Made by a program: the position numbers and the translations under genes. Below, in pieces: positions 16,978 through 25,897 of a stretch of DNA of 64,000 nt. The notes under the pieces are model-generated. The model was given only the letters and a program-made list of their open reading frames with translations. It made no database searches and was not told where the DNA came from. Origin of the DNA: Bradyrhizobium erythrophlei (GTDB lineage: Bacteria > Pseudomonadota > Alphaproteobacteria > Rhizobiales > Xanthobacteraceae); assembly GCF_900129505.1 (NCBI RefSeq), contig NZ_LT670818.1:124001-188000 (forward strand), in the 5' to 3' direction. Numbering within the stretch: the stretch's first letter is position 1; each line of letters begins with the position of its first letter.

Positions 16978-17919
16978 CTATCCGCCGCGGCGCAGGCAAT
17001 GCAGGGTGATTTCCGGTGGACAGTTGAGGCGCACCGCAACCACGCTCGACCCCGCCCCCACCGACGTGTAGCCGGTCATATTGTTGTACCGCCATGCCCC
17101 CGCCCCCATCCGTCTCGGCAGCGCCGACTCCAGCGTGATCGGAATCGATCCGGGCAGGCAGATCTGGCCGCCGTGGGTATGTCCGCTCAGCATCAGGTTG
17201 AAATGCGCGTGCGCCGCCTGGCGGTAGATCTCGGGCGTGTGCGACAGCAGGATGGAGAACGCGCCGTCCGGGATCCGCATCGCGGCTTTCTCGATGTTGT
17301 CCATCCGGTAGAAATGCGCATCGTCGACGCCGGCCAGAAAGATGCACTGGTCGTCGCGCGCGATCAATTCGCATTCGTTGAGCAGCATCCGTATGTCCAT
17401 GGCTTCCAGTGCCGGCACCATTCGAATGGTATCGTGGTTGCCCAGCACGCCATAGATCGGCCCCTTGAGATGGCTTCGGACCCGCGCGACGCCGTCCAAA
17501 GCGGCCTCGAACGACCCAAAGGTCTTGCCACGATAATCGCCGGTCAGGACACAGAGGTCGTAACTCAGTTCGCCGACGAGCTCGCAGACCCGCTGCATCG
17601 CGGCCTCGCTCATGTCGACGTGCAGATCGCTGAGGTGCAGGATGGTGAAGCCATCGAAACGCGCCGGCAGATCCTTGAAGGCGACGTCGTTGGATCTGAC
17701 GACAACGCGGCCGGCATTGCGGCGCGCGCGCCAGTAGAGACCGGTCAGCTTCAGCGCAGTTCGAATGAGCGACTGGCCGGGATACCAGTTTTCCAGATGG
17801 AAGAAGGTGAGGCCCTGGCCGAAGATCTGGGCTTCGTGGTCGGTCTCGATGCCCAGGCGCTGCCTCGCATGCAACCGTCCGAGGCGCTGCTCCAGGGCGG
17901 CCAGAATATCCTCGTCCAT
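16978..17919 (-). CDS. Metallophosphoesterase (calcineurin-like, YkuE/YaeI type)
   Basis: A 313-aa phosphoesterase with the five metallophosphoesterase blocks: LSDLHVD, GDYRGK, GNHD, LSHTPE and SGHTHGGQ. Together these provide the two-metal site. The family includes membrane-associated phosphodiesterases and UDP-diacylglucosamine-type hydrolases. Residues ~60-85 (WYPGQSLIRTALKLTGLYWR) are amphipathic rather than a clear helix anchor. ATG 17919 was chosen over the long upstream frame because the added 68 residues are cysteine- and arginine-rich and unstructured; GGGGG lies about 10 nt upstream. The gene faces away from the small membrane protein gene to its right. Confidence 0.88.
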   Translation of the reverse strand: MDEDILAALEQRLGRLHARQRLGIETDHEAQIFGQGLTFFHLENWYPGQSLIRTALKLTGLYWRARRNAGRVVVRSNDVAFKDLPARFDGFTILHLSDLHVDMSEAAMQRVCELVGELSYDLCVLTGDYRGKTFGSFEAALDGVARVRSHLKGPIYGVLGNHDTIRMVPALEAMDIRMLLNECELIARDDQCIFLAGVDDAHFYRMDNIEKAAMRIPDGAFSILLSHTPEIYRQAAHAHFNLMLSGHTHGGQICLPGSIPITLESALPRRMGAGAWRYNNMTGYTSVGAGSSVVAVRLNCPPEITLHCLRRGG

Positions 17920-18066
17920 TGAACAAATCCCCCGGAACTTCGTTTGCTGTTGTACGCGGTATCCGGCGCGTCGGGAACTGCACCCGGTGCCGCATCGGAC
18001 ACGAGGCGACTGGCTCGGGCAGGAGTTACCCGAAGGTGACCGGGATGTCCCAAATTGGCGACCCGG

Positions 18067-18080
18067 TTGACATACATCAA
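18067..18080. promoter_or_regulatory. Candidate FixK/FNR-type binding site
   Basis: TTGAC-N4-ATCAA forms an interrupted palindrome matching the CRP/FNR-family half sites used by FixK and FNR (TTGAY-N4-RTCAA). It lies between divergent genes, 110 nt before ATG 18191 and 147 nt before the metallophosphoesterase start. A single computational match, so moderate confidence. Confidence 0.5.
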
Positions 18081-18190
18081 TGACATTTGCTCCGCACGGC
18101 CGTCGCTTGGAACCATTCAGCAATCATTGCTGTTGGATGCAAGAAACGAAAAACGGAGTGAAGACGAACGGAGCACCAGGAGGGATTGTC

Positions 18191-18385
18191 ATGTCGGCGC
18201 CCAAGATTGCGACCCTGCTCGCGATAGCAGGCGCGTTTGGCGTGATCATATCGGTCATGCTGGGCACTCTCACGGGAGCGGACTATCTGCTCGACGCAGC
18301 CTTTGTCTGCCTCGTGCTCGCAGGTGTCATCATCATGCTGCATGTACTGATCGGGCTTTGGGCCGACTTTACCCGATCGGCGTAG
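18191..18385 (+). CDS. Small two-helix membrane protein, 64 aa
   Basis: ATG 18191 follows a good AGGAGGG site. The 64-residue product has two hydrophobic segments: residues ~5-24 (ATLLAIAGAFGVIISVMLG) and ~32-55 (AAFVCLVLAGVIIMLHVLIGLW). They are joined by a short loop and followed by a short charged tail, so it is an inner-membrane protein. I recognise no family. The FixK/FNR-like site upstream suggests oxygen- or redox-linked expression. A one-mismatch EcfG-like pair (GGAAC at 18109, TGTT at 18131) also lies upstream. Confidence 0.75.
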   Translation: MSAPKIATLLAIAGAFGVIISVMLGTLTGADYLLDAAFVCLVLAGVIIMLHVLIGLWADFTRSA

Positions 18386-18436
18386 AGCGGCCGAAACGGC
18401 CGGACGCACTTCTGCCGAAGCGGCCGTGCTCGTGGA

Positions 18437-18820
18437 TCATTCCCGTAGCACTGGATGCTCGTTGAGCACGTCTTCCCGGATCGACCCGGCACCGATCGCG
18501 CGAAACAAAATCCGCGCCCTCTTCAAATCGTTGCCCGTCACACAGAGGTTTACGATCTGGCGCACCGCGGAATCGCGCAGCAGGTCGTCGGAAATCTTGA
18601 TGGCGATTTCCATCGCGACCTTGGCGGCGCGTTCATAGCGTTCGGTTTCGGATTTTTTCTTGTTGTCGGAGCGGTCGGCGGCGCCGGCTATCTTGGCGGC
18701 GCTGTCGGCGGCGGACCGGCAGATTTCACGTATCCGGTGCGCCGCTTCGATATCGCCGATCGGCCATCGGATTTCCTCGTCCCAGATCTCCTTGCGCTCA
18801 CCCCTACCGAACCACCACAT
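18437..18820 (-). CDS. Hypothetical protein, 127 aa, charged and helical
   Basis: ATG 18820 begins MWWFGRGERKEIWDEEIRWP. The product is rich in Arg, Glu, Lys and Ala and probably all-helical, with RYERAAKVAMEIAIKISDDLL resembling a coiled or helical-repeat segment. No domain recognised and no signal peptide. The frame is open far upstream inside the flavoprotein gene, but that part is arginine-rich shadow sequence. It lies 64 nt downstream of the D-lactate dehydrogenase gene in the same direction and may share its transcript. Conserved hypothetical is the safest call. Confidence 0.7.
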   Translation of the reverse strand: MWWFGRGERKEIWDEEIRWPIGDIEAAHRIREICRSAADSAAKIAGAADRSDNKKKSETERYERAAKVAMEIAIKISDDLLRDSAVRQIVNLCVTGNDLKRARILFRAIGAGSIREDVLNEHPVLRE

Positions 18821-18884
18821 CGCCCATGCCCTGAATATAGCCTGGCCGCCGCTGGCGGGTCGCAATATGTCGCCGCGACAGACC

Positions 18885-20303
18885 CTAGACCGCCGGCAAT
18901 ATCTTTCCAGGATTGAAGATGTTCTGCGGATCGAGCGCCTGCTTGACCGCGCGCATCGCATCGATCGCCTCGGAGCCGAGTTCGGCCTTGAGATATTTCT
19001 GCTTGCCCTGCCCGATGCCGTGCTCGCCGGTGCAGGTGCCGCCCATCGCCTGGGCGCGCTCGACCAGGCGATGCATGAAATCCTCGCCGCGCGCCATCTC
19101 GTCGCGGTCCTCGACATCGCATAGCAGCGAGCAGTGGAAATTGCCGTCGCCGACATGGCCGACGATCGGCGACTGCAGCTTCAGCCGCTTCAGATCGGCC
19201 TCGGTCTCGGTGACGCAGTCGGCCAGCCGGGAAATCGGCACGCAGACGTCGGTCGCCACCACGCCGGCGCCGGGGCGCAGCGCCTTGACTGCCCAATAGG
19301 CGTCGTGCCGCGCCTGCCACAATTTGGTGCGGTCCTCGGGCCGGGTGGTCCAGGTGAATTCGCCGCCGCCGCACTCCTTGGCAATCTCGTGGAAATTCTT
19401 CGATTGCTCCGCGACCTCGTTGTCGCTGCCGTGAAATTCGAGCAGCAAGAGCGGAGTCTCGGGCAATGACAGCTTCGAATAGGAATTGCAGGCCTGCACC
19501 TGCTCGGCGTTGAGCAGTTCGATCCGCGCCACGGGAATGCCGGTCTGGATCGCCATGATCGTCGCCTGGCAGGCGCCACGCACGGTTTCGAACGAGCAAG
19601 CCGCGGCCGCGATGGTTTCGGGAATGCCGCGCAGCTTGATCGTCAGTTCGCAGATGATCCCGAGCGTGCCTTCGGCGCCGACGAAAAGATGGGTCAGGTC
19701 GTAGCCGGCCGAGGATTTTTTCGCCCGCGTGCCGGTGGTAATGATCTCGCCGTCGCCGCGCACGACCTTGAGCGCCAGCACGTTGTCGCGCATGGTGCCG
19801 TAGCGCACCGCATTGGTGCCGGAGGCCCGGGTCGAGGCCATGCCGCCCAGCGAGGCGTCGGCGCCCGGATCGATCGGGAAAAACACGCCCTGGTCGCGCA
19901 GATGCTCGTTGAGCGCCTTGCGGGTGACGCCGGGCTGGATCACGCAGTCGAGGTCGTCGGGGTGGACTTCCAGCACCCTGTCCATGTCGCGCAGGTCGAT
20001 ACAGACGCCGCCGGCCGGTGCGTTGACCTGCCCCTCCAGCGAGGTGCCGGTGCCGAACGCGATCACGGGGACGCCGTGCTTGGCGCAAATCCGCACCACG
20101 TCCTGGATATCGGCGGTTTCCTGCGCCATCACCACGGCGTCGGGCGGCTGCGGCGCCAGCCAGGTCGTGGTATGGGCGTGCTGGTCGCGGACCGCCTGCG
20201 AGGTGATCAACCGGTTGCCGAACCGGGCGGCGAGCGCTTCCAGCGTGCTCACCAGCGCCTGCGGCTCCGGACGCTTCAAATTGCTGGTAATGGTTATGCC
20301 CAA
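18885..20303 (-). CDS. FAD-linked oxidase, D-lactate dehydrogenase (cytochrome) / GlcD type
   Basis: A 472-aa flavoprotein of the FAD_binding_4 (VAO) superfamily. The FAD-binding half shows PVIAFGTGTSLEGQ, DPGADASLGGMASTRASGTN and GAEGTLGII. The C-terminal substrate/metal part shows HVGDGNFHCSLL and GEHGIGQGK, the histidine motifs of D-lactate and glycolate dehydrogenases. Closest in layout to LDHD-type D-2-hydroxyacid dehydrogenases that pass electrons to cytochrome c or quinone. The start codon is TTG at 20303, 7 nt after a GGGAGG site; no ATG competes. Divergent from the thioesterase gene with 87 nt between starts. Confidence 0.9.
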   Translation of the reverse strand: MGITITSNLKRPEPQALVSTLEALAARFGNRLITSQAVRDQHAHTTTWLAPQPPDAVVMAQETADIQDVVRICAKHGVPVIAFGTGTSLEGQVNAPAGGVCIDLRDMDRVLEVHPDDLDCVIQPGVTRKALNEHLRDQGVFFPIDPGADASLGGMASTRASGTNAVRYGTMRDNVLALKVVRGDGEIITTGTRAKKSSAGYDLTHLFVGAEGTLGIICELTIKLRGIPETIAAAACSFETVRGACQATIMAIQTGIPVARIELLNAEQVQACNSYSKLSLPETPLLLLEFHGSDNEVAEQSKNFHEIAKECGGGEFTWTTRPEDRTKLWQARHDAYWAVKALRPGAGVVATDVCVPISRLADCVTETEADLKRLKLQSPIVGHVGDGNFHCSLLCDVEDRDEMARGEDFMHRLVERAQAMGGTCTGEHGIGQGKQKYLKAELGSEAIDAMRAVKQALDPQNIFNPGKILPAV

Positions 20304-20390
20304 GCTAAATCCTCCCGGCGTGCGGCCGACCCTTGCAAAGGATGGTGCGGGCGGTCAAGAGACCATGGGTGGAACCAAAGGGGATCGACG

Positions 20391-20903
20391 ATGACCAATG
20401 CTGCCGCAGGCGACGAGGTGCTGCTCCGGCCCGCGCCATTCCTGTCGTCGGTGATGCAGATCGAGCCACAATGGATCGACTACAACGGCCACCTCAACAT
20501 GGCCTATTATAATGTGATGTTCGACCGCGCCATCGACGAATTATGGCTCAGGCTCGGGATCGGACCCGGCTACATGAAGGAGCGGCAGGGATCGACCTTC
20601 ACCGCCGAATGCCATGTGCGCTACCTGCGGGAGATCCATTTGGGCGATCCCGTGCAGGTTTCGATCCTGCTGGTCGGCGCCGACGAGAAACGGCTGCATA
20701 CGTTCGAGCAATTGCGCCACGCCAGCGAGGGCTGGCTGTCCGCCACCTCCGAAAACATGAGCGTCCACATCGATATGGCCGCGCGCAGGACCGCGCCGTT
20801 TCCGCCCGACATTCGCGCCCGGATCGAGGCCGTTGCGAACGCCCACGCAGGCGTTGCGCGCCCCGAGGGCATCGGCCGCAAGATCGCGATGCCCTCGAAA
20901 TAG
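20391..20903 (+). CDS. Acyl-CoA thioesterase, hotdog fold (4HBT/FadM-like)
   Basis: A 170-aa hotdog-fold protein. WIDYNGHLNMAYYNVMFDRA is the catalytic helix and loop of the 4-hydroxybenzoyl-CoA thioesterase/FadM family (aspartate near residue 29, then NGHLN). The strand CHVRYLREIHLGDPV follows. Similar proteins occur in carnitine and hydroxyacyl-CoA pathways, hydrolysing acyl-CoA thioesters in the cytosol; the substrate is not predictable. ATG 20391 follows an AAAGGGG site. The long frame upstream of it is shadow of the opposite gene. Confidence 0.87.
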   Translation: MTNAAAGDEVLLRPAPFLSSVMQIEPQWIDYNGHLNMAYYNVMFDRAIDELWLRLGIGPGYMKERQGSTFTAECHVRYLREIHLGDPVQVSILLVGADEKRLHTFEQLRHASEGWLSATSENMSVHIDMAARRTAPFPPDIRARIEAVANAHAGVARPEGIGRKIAMPSK

Positions 20904-20974
20904 CGACGGGGTGCCGGACCATCACAGCCGCGCGGGCCCTTTTTCCCTCGATGAGGGATGCCGTGAGGATACCG

Positions 20975-22105
20975 TCACCCCGCCAGCGGCGTCGAAAACC
21001 CGGCGACAAGCTTGACCAGATCGGCCTGACGGCAGGCACCCGTCTTGTCAAACAGCCGGTTGAGGTGGGTCTTGATCGTGGTCGCAGCGACACCAAGCGC
21101 CGCCGCCACCTCCGGCACTCCGCCGATATCGACGATTGCCAACAGCACGCGCAGTTCGGCCGGGGTCAGCTTGTACATCCTGCCAATAACCTCGGGAGAC
21201 GCGAAGGCCTCCAGTGTCGTCTAGCGGACGAACAAGGCGGCAACCGCATTATAGGCAAGTCCGGTGTGCCGGCGCGCGCCCGAGGTCAGCGGCAACACGT
21301 GAGCGAGCCAGCGTTCGCCGTCATGCGCGGTCAGCGGCAACGCGATGCCCTTGACGCCGACGACGGTATCTCCCCCCTCCGCGGCAGCGAGTATTTCGCG
21401 AAAGGCCGCGTTGGTCGCCGCATCGCCGGCGACAAGCCTCCCATGGACCGTGTGCAGGAAGTCGGCGGCGCCGAGAATGGCATTACCCGCCGCGTTGGCA
21501 TGGACGACGTGGCCGATGCCGTCGACAAGGATCAAGCCGGCATTCAGGCCGTCGAGAATATCGGAAAAGCATGCCGCCTCGGCCTGCCCGAGATGGATGG
21601 TCTTGCCGATGAGCCAGGCGCGCCGGACATGCGGGATGATGAGCGTCAGGCGCCGGCGCATTTCGTCGTCGACCATGCCGCTCGCCGCATCGCGCGCAAC
21701 GCTGAGAAACGTGCAACTGGTCGTCGATTTTTCGATCACCACGTTGGCGACGTCGACCCAGCCATGCGGCCGCGCCCACTCCCGGTAAAAGCGACCCCGG
21801 CGAAACTCGTCGTAAGGCACGAGATCCGCGACGCTCACCACCTGCGCGACGCCGAAGGAACGCGAGCCCGCCATCGGATCGAGTTTCGGATAGCTTTCCG
21901 AATAGGCCCGCAGGCCTTCGGGATCGGCCCCGATATAGCAATAGAGATTTTCGGAACGGCTCAGCGAGCGCTTCGAAAGCAGCCCGCCCGAATGGCCGCC
22001 GGTGAAGCTCGCGATCTTCTCGAGCACGTCGGCTCGCTGCGCGGGGTCGAGGGCGGCGTCGTAGATATCGCCAATCAGCACCGCCAACCGCTCGTTATCG
22101 TTCAT
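20975..22105 (-). pseudogene. LuxR-type regulator interrupted by an in-frame amber codon
   Basis: From ATG 22105 the frame reads a ~294-residue sensor-like region (MNDNERLAVLIGDIYDAALD...) to a TAG at 21221-21223, just after VAALFVR. The same frame continues without further stops into a LuxR-type helix-turn-helix at about 20975-21178: LTPAELRVLLAIVDIGGVPE, then TTIKTHLNRLFDKTG. Read through, the protein would be ~376 aa, the usual layout of such regulators. So either one nonsense mutation has separated sensor from DNA-binding domain, or the HTH is made separately from ATG 21178 (67 aa). The sensor contains a PAS-like part (ILDGLNAGLILVDGIGHVVH). Confidence 0.75.
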
Positions 22106-22307
22106 GGCTAATCGCCTCAAAAGCAATGATACGGAAAGGAAAATGATGCGGAAGGAAAATGGCAGCCCGGTTTCGCCGCACAGCCATAACGACTCGATGG
22201 CATTTCCAAGGCACCCGGCCGCCCGACCAGATCATCGTGGCGCGAAGTGGCCAGTTCGCCGAAACGACGCCGTTTCGCGTGCTTCACCACAGCTGCGGAA
22301 ATATTCC

Positions 22308-23843
22308 CTAAGCCGGAAGCCCGACGTCATGCAGGGCGTCGAAAACGAGATTGCTGTAGGTTTCCGGCAGCGGCGGCAGGCCTCGCCGCACTTCCGACAG
22401 CGTGAGCTGCGGGTATTGCTCCCGCAGCGCGGCCAAGCTCCGGCGGGCTTCCGGCTTTGCTCCGGCGAGCACGTAGGCCGGGCACAGGGTTCGATGCACC
22501 CAGATCGCCGACGGATGCTCGATCAGCGCGCGCTCCTGCCAGCTTGCCGCCTCGGCATAATGGCCGGCCTTGAAATGCGCGCAGCCGATTCCGACCAGGC
22601 TGTTGAAGGCCAGCGAATCGTGCGGCGCGAGGTCGAGCGCGATCTTGAACCGTTCGATCCCGGAGTCGGGATCGCCGTGATAGACGTCGAGCCATCCGCT
22701 GCGGCTCCAGGCCCAGGCCGAGCCACCGTCGACAGCCAGCGCCTTGCGTATCACCAGCTGCGCAGTGTCGAGCTCGTCGAGTAATGTCAGGGCGTTGCCG
22801 AGCACGGCGAGCACGCTGGCGTCGCCGGAAAGCGCGCGCGCCTTATGCGCCAGCTCGATGCTGCGAGCCCGCTCGGCTTGCGGGTCGGCGGTGAAGTGAT
22901 AGACCACACGCTGAACATGAGCCCAGGCCGCCAGCGCCGTCGCCAGCGCGTGGGTAGGATCCTGGTCCATGGCGCGCTCGAGCAAATCGAGAGCCCGCGC
23001 ATTTCCCTCGGCATCGAGCGAAAGCACCCCCGGCATCGCCCGCAGGGCAAGGTCATGAGCGCTGAGATCGTTGCCGGGCTTGCGCAACGCGTGCTCGATT
23101 TCGGCTGAGCGCAGGCAGGGCTGAAGTGCCGCTGCAATCCGCGTGGCGAGGAGTTCCTCGCCGGCATCGTCGTCACGCAGCACGCCGTCGGCACGATGGG
23201 CCCAGAGCTGGCGACCGGTCTCGTTGTCGATCAGCCGGAAGATCAGGCGCATCTGCGCGCCCTCGCCCCGGATCGCACCGGCCAGACGGTAGCGCGCCGA
23301 ACCCGGTTGGCTGGCGACGGAAACCCCGGCGCGGGCGAGCGCGGTGGCCAGATCATCGGCGATAGCACCGGCGACCCCGATATGTTCCGCAGCCGCCTCG
23401 ATCGCGCCAAAGGCGACCGTCGGCCGGTCGCGCGGCGGCACGAAAACCGGAGGCATTGAGGCGAGAGCGGCCGCGAACAGCTCCTGCCGCTTCAACGTTT
23501 GCGACGGTGTCTCGCCGTAGCGGCCGCGATACTCGACGGAAAACCGGCCGGGGTGGGGAAATCCGCAACGCATCGCGACGTCCACGACCTTGGTGCCGGC
23601 GGACCCCTGCAGCAGCTCGCGCCGCGCCTGGTCGAAGTTGATATCGCGAAGCACGGTGCGCGGCGCCTTGCCGACAAAGGACAGAAATTGCCGCTGCAGC
23701 GTCCGGCCGGAAACGCCGGCCACGGCGGCAAGTTCCCTCAGGTTCCAGCCGTGCCCGGCATTGGCATGCATCGCCTCGAGGGTACGCCGAACGCTGCGCG
23801 GCAGCGGCGATGACGTCGATCCTGGTTTTTGGCTCGCGATCAT
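22308..23843 (-). CDS. AraC-type HTH regulator with C-terminal TPR region
   Basis: A 511-aa protein. Residues ~15-120 are an AraC/XylS DNA-binding domain (NLRELAAVAGVSGRTLQRQF, then DVAMRCGFPHPGRFSVEYR). Residues ~140-240 resemble the adenylate/guanylate-cyclase-associated region, with GAIRGEGAQMRLIFRLIDNE and TGRQLWAHRADGVL. The rest is helical TPR-like repeats (GSAWAWSRSGWLDVYHGDPD and similar). The N-terminal placement of AraC HTH before TPR-type repeats resembles CadC-like or cyclase-related regulators. It is divergent from the methyltransferase gene (152 nt between starts) and is a candidate regulator of it. The inducer is unknown. Confidence 0.85.
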   Translation of the reverse strand: MIASQKPGSTSSPLPRSVRRTLEAMHANAGHGWNLRELAAVAGVSGRTLQRQFLSFVGKAPRTVLRDINFDQARRELLQGSAGTKVVDVAMRCGFPHPGRFSVEYRGRYGETPSQTLKRQELFAAALASMPPVFVPPRDRPTVAFGAIEAAAEHIGVAGAIADDLATALARAGVSVASQPGSARYRLAGAIRGEGAQMRLIFRLIDNETGRQLWAHRADGVLRDDDAGEELLATRIAAALQPCLRSAEIEHALRKPGNDLSAHDLALRAMPGVLSLDAEGNARALDLLERAMDQDPTHALATALAAWAHVQRVVYHFTADPQAERARSIELAHKARALSGDASVLAVLGNALTLLDELDTAQLVIRKALAVDGGSAWAWSRSGWLDVYHGDPDSGIERFKIALDLAPHDSLAFNSLVGIGCAHFKAGHYAEAASWQERALIEHPSAIWVHRTLCPAYVLAGAKPEARRSLAALREQYPQLTLSEVRRGLPPLPETYSNLVFDALHDVGLPA

Positions 23844-23995
23844 TTCAAAAACTCCGAAACCCCCGTTGATGTGTCTCGCCTTGCGCGAAAAAGTTCATCA
23901 TCCGGATAGTTGTGGCGCGAACTGGATAAGCGTCTGCCGCCCTAAGGGCTAAGCCAGTGGTCGTGCAACCCGACAACCGTAAGGGAACCATCATC

Positions 23996-24838
23996 ATGAC
24001 CGCCTCCTCCGCCGCCATCAGTCAAAAGCCCGTGCAGCCCGATCTCGGAGCGCTAAAGCTGCGTCAGCACGGCGCCTGGTCCTCCGGCGACTACGCCATT
24101 GTCGGCACCACCCTGCAGATCGTCGGCGAACAGCTTTGCGAAGCCCTCGACCTTCGCTCGGGACAAAAGGTACTCGACGTCGCCGCGGGCAACGGCAACG
24201 CTACCCTCGCCGCGGCGCGGCGCTGGTGCGACGTCGTCTCCACCGATTATGTGCCGAGCCTGCTGGAGCGCGGCCGGCTCCGCGCCGGCGCCGAAGGCCT
24301 GCCGATCGAATTCAAGGAGGCCGACGCGGAAGCATTGGATTTCGCCGACGCCAGTTTCGACGTGGTGGTCTCGACCTTCGGCGTCATGTTTACGCCCGAC
24401 CAGGACAAAGCGGCGGCCGAGCTGACACGGGTTTGCAAGCCCGGCGGCAAGATCGGGCTCGCCAACTGGACGCCGGAAGGCTTCATCGGCCAGCTCTTCA
24501 AGACGCTCGGCAAGTACCTGCCGCCGCCGCCGGGTGCGAAATCGCCGGCGCTGTGGGGCACCGAGGCGCGTCTCAAGGAGATGTTCGGAGCTTCGGCTGC
24601 CTCCATCAGGGCCGAGCGGCGCGATTTCAACTTTCGCTATCGTTCGCCGGAGCATTTCCTCGACATCTTCAAAAGCTATTACGGCCCGATGCTCAAGGCT
24701 TTCGCGGCGCTCGACGCCGCCAGTCAGCAAGGGTTGCGAAGCGATCTGCTGGCGCTGGTCGGCAAGCTCAACCGCGCCGATGACGGCACCATGGTCGTTC
24801 CCAGCGAATATCTCGAAGTGGTGATCACAAAGCGCTGA
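23996..24838 (+). CDS. SAM-dependent class I methyltransferase
   Basis: A 280-aa methyltransferase of the UbiE/COQ5-like fold. Motif I is VLDVAAGNGNATLAAAR, followed by an acidic post-motif residue in STDYVPSLLERGR, then ADAEALDFADASFDVVVSTFG and the later KPGGKIGLANWTPEG. These give the SAM-binding pocket. The acceptor is unknown. ATG 23996 was chosen because AAGGGAA precedes it; the 13-residue upstream extension lacks support. It is divergent from the AraC-TPR regulator, and an alpha/beta hydrolase follows in the same direction. Confidence 0.9.
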   Translation: MTASSAAISQKPVQPDLGALKLRQHGAWSSGDYAIVGTTLQIVGEQLCEALDLRSGQKVLDVAAGNGNATLAAARRWCDVVSTDYVPSLLERGRLRAGAEGLPIEFKEADAEALDFADASFDVVVSTFGVMFTPDQDKAAAELTRVCKPGGKIGLANWTPEGFIGQLFKTLGKYLPPPPGAKSPALWGTEARLKEMFGASAASIRAERRDFNFRYRSPEHFLDIFKSYYGPMLKAFAALDAASQQGLRSDLLALVGKLNRADDGTMVVPSEYLEVVITKR

Positions 24839-24953
24839 TCTCGCGGCCAACGGGTTCAGTTGGCGCGGCGCCAAGCCATCGATCCTCCATTCGGAGGACG
24901 CGGCTTGACGCCGCTCTCGCTAGCCTTGTCCGATCGCAGGGAGCATCGACATC

Positions 24954-25784
24954 ATGATCGAAGATTTGCGCGGGCGCGTGGATTACGACGAGACCGGAGC
25001 CGGTTCGACGGTCGTGCTGGTGCCGGGATCGTGCAGCACCGGCGCGGCCTGGCGGCCGATGCTCGCGCATTGGCCGTGTGGCTTCCGCTGCGTGACGACC
25101 AGCCTGCTGGGCTATGGTGGCACCGCCGAGCGGCGCACCGCGGGAGATACCGATATTTCCCACGAGGCCGAGGCCATCGAAACGGTGATTCGACGCGCGG
25201 CCTGCCCCGTCCACCTGGTCGGCCATTCCTTTGGCGGGTTGACTGCACTCGTGGTCGCGCTGCGACGGCGCGTGCCGCTGCTGAGCCTGACCATTGCGGA
25301 AGCGCCCGCGGCCGAGATCTTGCGGCCGATGGGCGAATACCGGCACTATCTCGCCTTCCGGAATATGACCGACAGCTATTTCCAGGCGCATTATGGCGGC
25401 GACAAGACCGCGATCGAACAAATGATCGATTTCTATGGCGGCGCGGGCACCTTCGCCGGCTGGCCGCAACGCGTGCGCGATTACGCTGTTGAGACCACGC
25501 CGGTCAACCTGCTCGATTGGGCAAGCGGCTACGATTTCGAATTGAAGCCCGCGTTGATTGCGAGCGTCAAAACACCCACGCTCGTTCTATGGGGCGAAGC
25601 CAGTCACCCGGCCGTCAAACGCGCCAACGAGCTTCTGGCCCATTGCATCCCGAATGCCGCCATCGCCGAAATCGCCGGAGCGGCCCATTTCATGATTGCG
25701 ACCCACGCCCGCGAGATCTCCGTCTTGATCGCGCAACACGTGGCGCGCAGCGAACATCCTTCAGCGGCCGAGCTTTGCCAGTGA
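24954..25784 (+). CDS. Alpha/beta hydrolase
   Basis: A 276-aa alpha/beta hydrolase. The oxyanion strand is VVLVPGSCSTGAAW, the nucleophile elbow GHSFGG carries the catalytic serine near residue 92, and AAHFMIATH supplies the histidine. A late aspartate or glutamate in TLVLWGEASHP would complete the triad. The fold resembles epoxide-hydrolase, haloalkane-type and lactone/ester hydrolases; no substrate can be assigned. It starts 115 nt after the methyltransferase gene in the same direction with a GCAGGGAGC ribosome site, so co-transcription is possible. Confidence 0.85.
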   Translation: MIEDLRGRVDYDETGAGSTVVLVPGSCSTGAAWRPMLAHWPCGFRCVTTSLLGYGGTAERRTAGDTDISHEAEAIETVIRRAACPVHLVGHSFGGLTALVVALRRRVPLLSLTIAEAPAAEILRPMGEYRHYLAFRNMTDSYFQAHYGGDKTAIEQMIDFYGGAGTFAGWPQRVRDYAVETTPVNLLDWASGYDFELKPALIASVKTPTLVLWGEASHPAVKRANELLAHCIPNAAIAEIAGAAHFMIATHAREISVLIAQHVARSEHPSAAELCQ

Positions 25785-25832
25785 CGCCGCAACCGGTCTC
25801 GCGCGACAAAAAGACGGACCCGAGCGACAAAC

Positions 25833-25861
25833 CGGCGGCCCTTTGATTTTTGCGGCCGCCG
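25833..25861. terminator. GC-rich hairpin between convergent genes
   Basis: Arms CGGCGGCC (25833-25840) and GGCCGCCG (25854-25861) flank a T-rich loop. It lies between the convergent hydrolase and DUF1328 genes and could act as a bidirectional terminator, though no T-tract follows the stem. Low confidence. Confidence 0.3.
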
Positions 25862-25897
25862 GGCTCTTAGGTTGCCGGAGACAACCGAGGCTTCCGG

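Noticed and set aside
16774..17922. 382-codon plus-strand ORF
   Set aside because: Shadow of the metallophosphoesterase on the other strand, which has all five catalytic motifs.
19689..20390. Long N-terminal extension of the thioesterase frame
   Set aside because: Lies opposite the flavoprotein gene; the strong ribosome site and the conserved fold begin at 20391.
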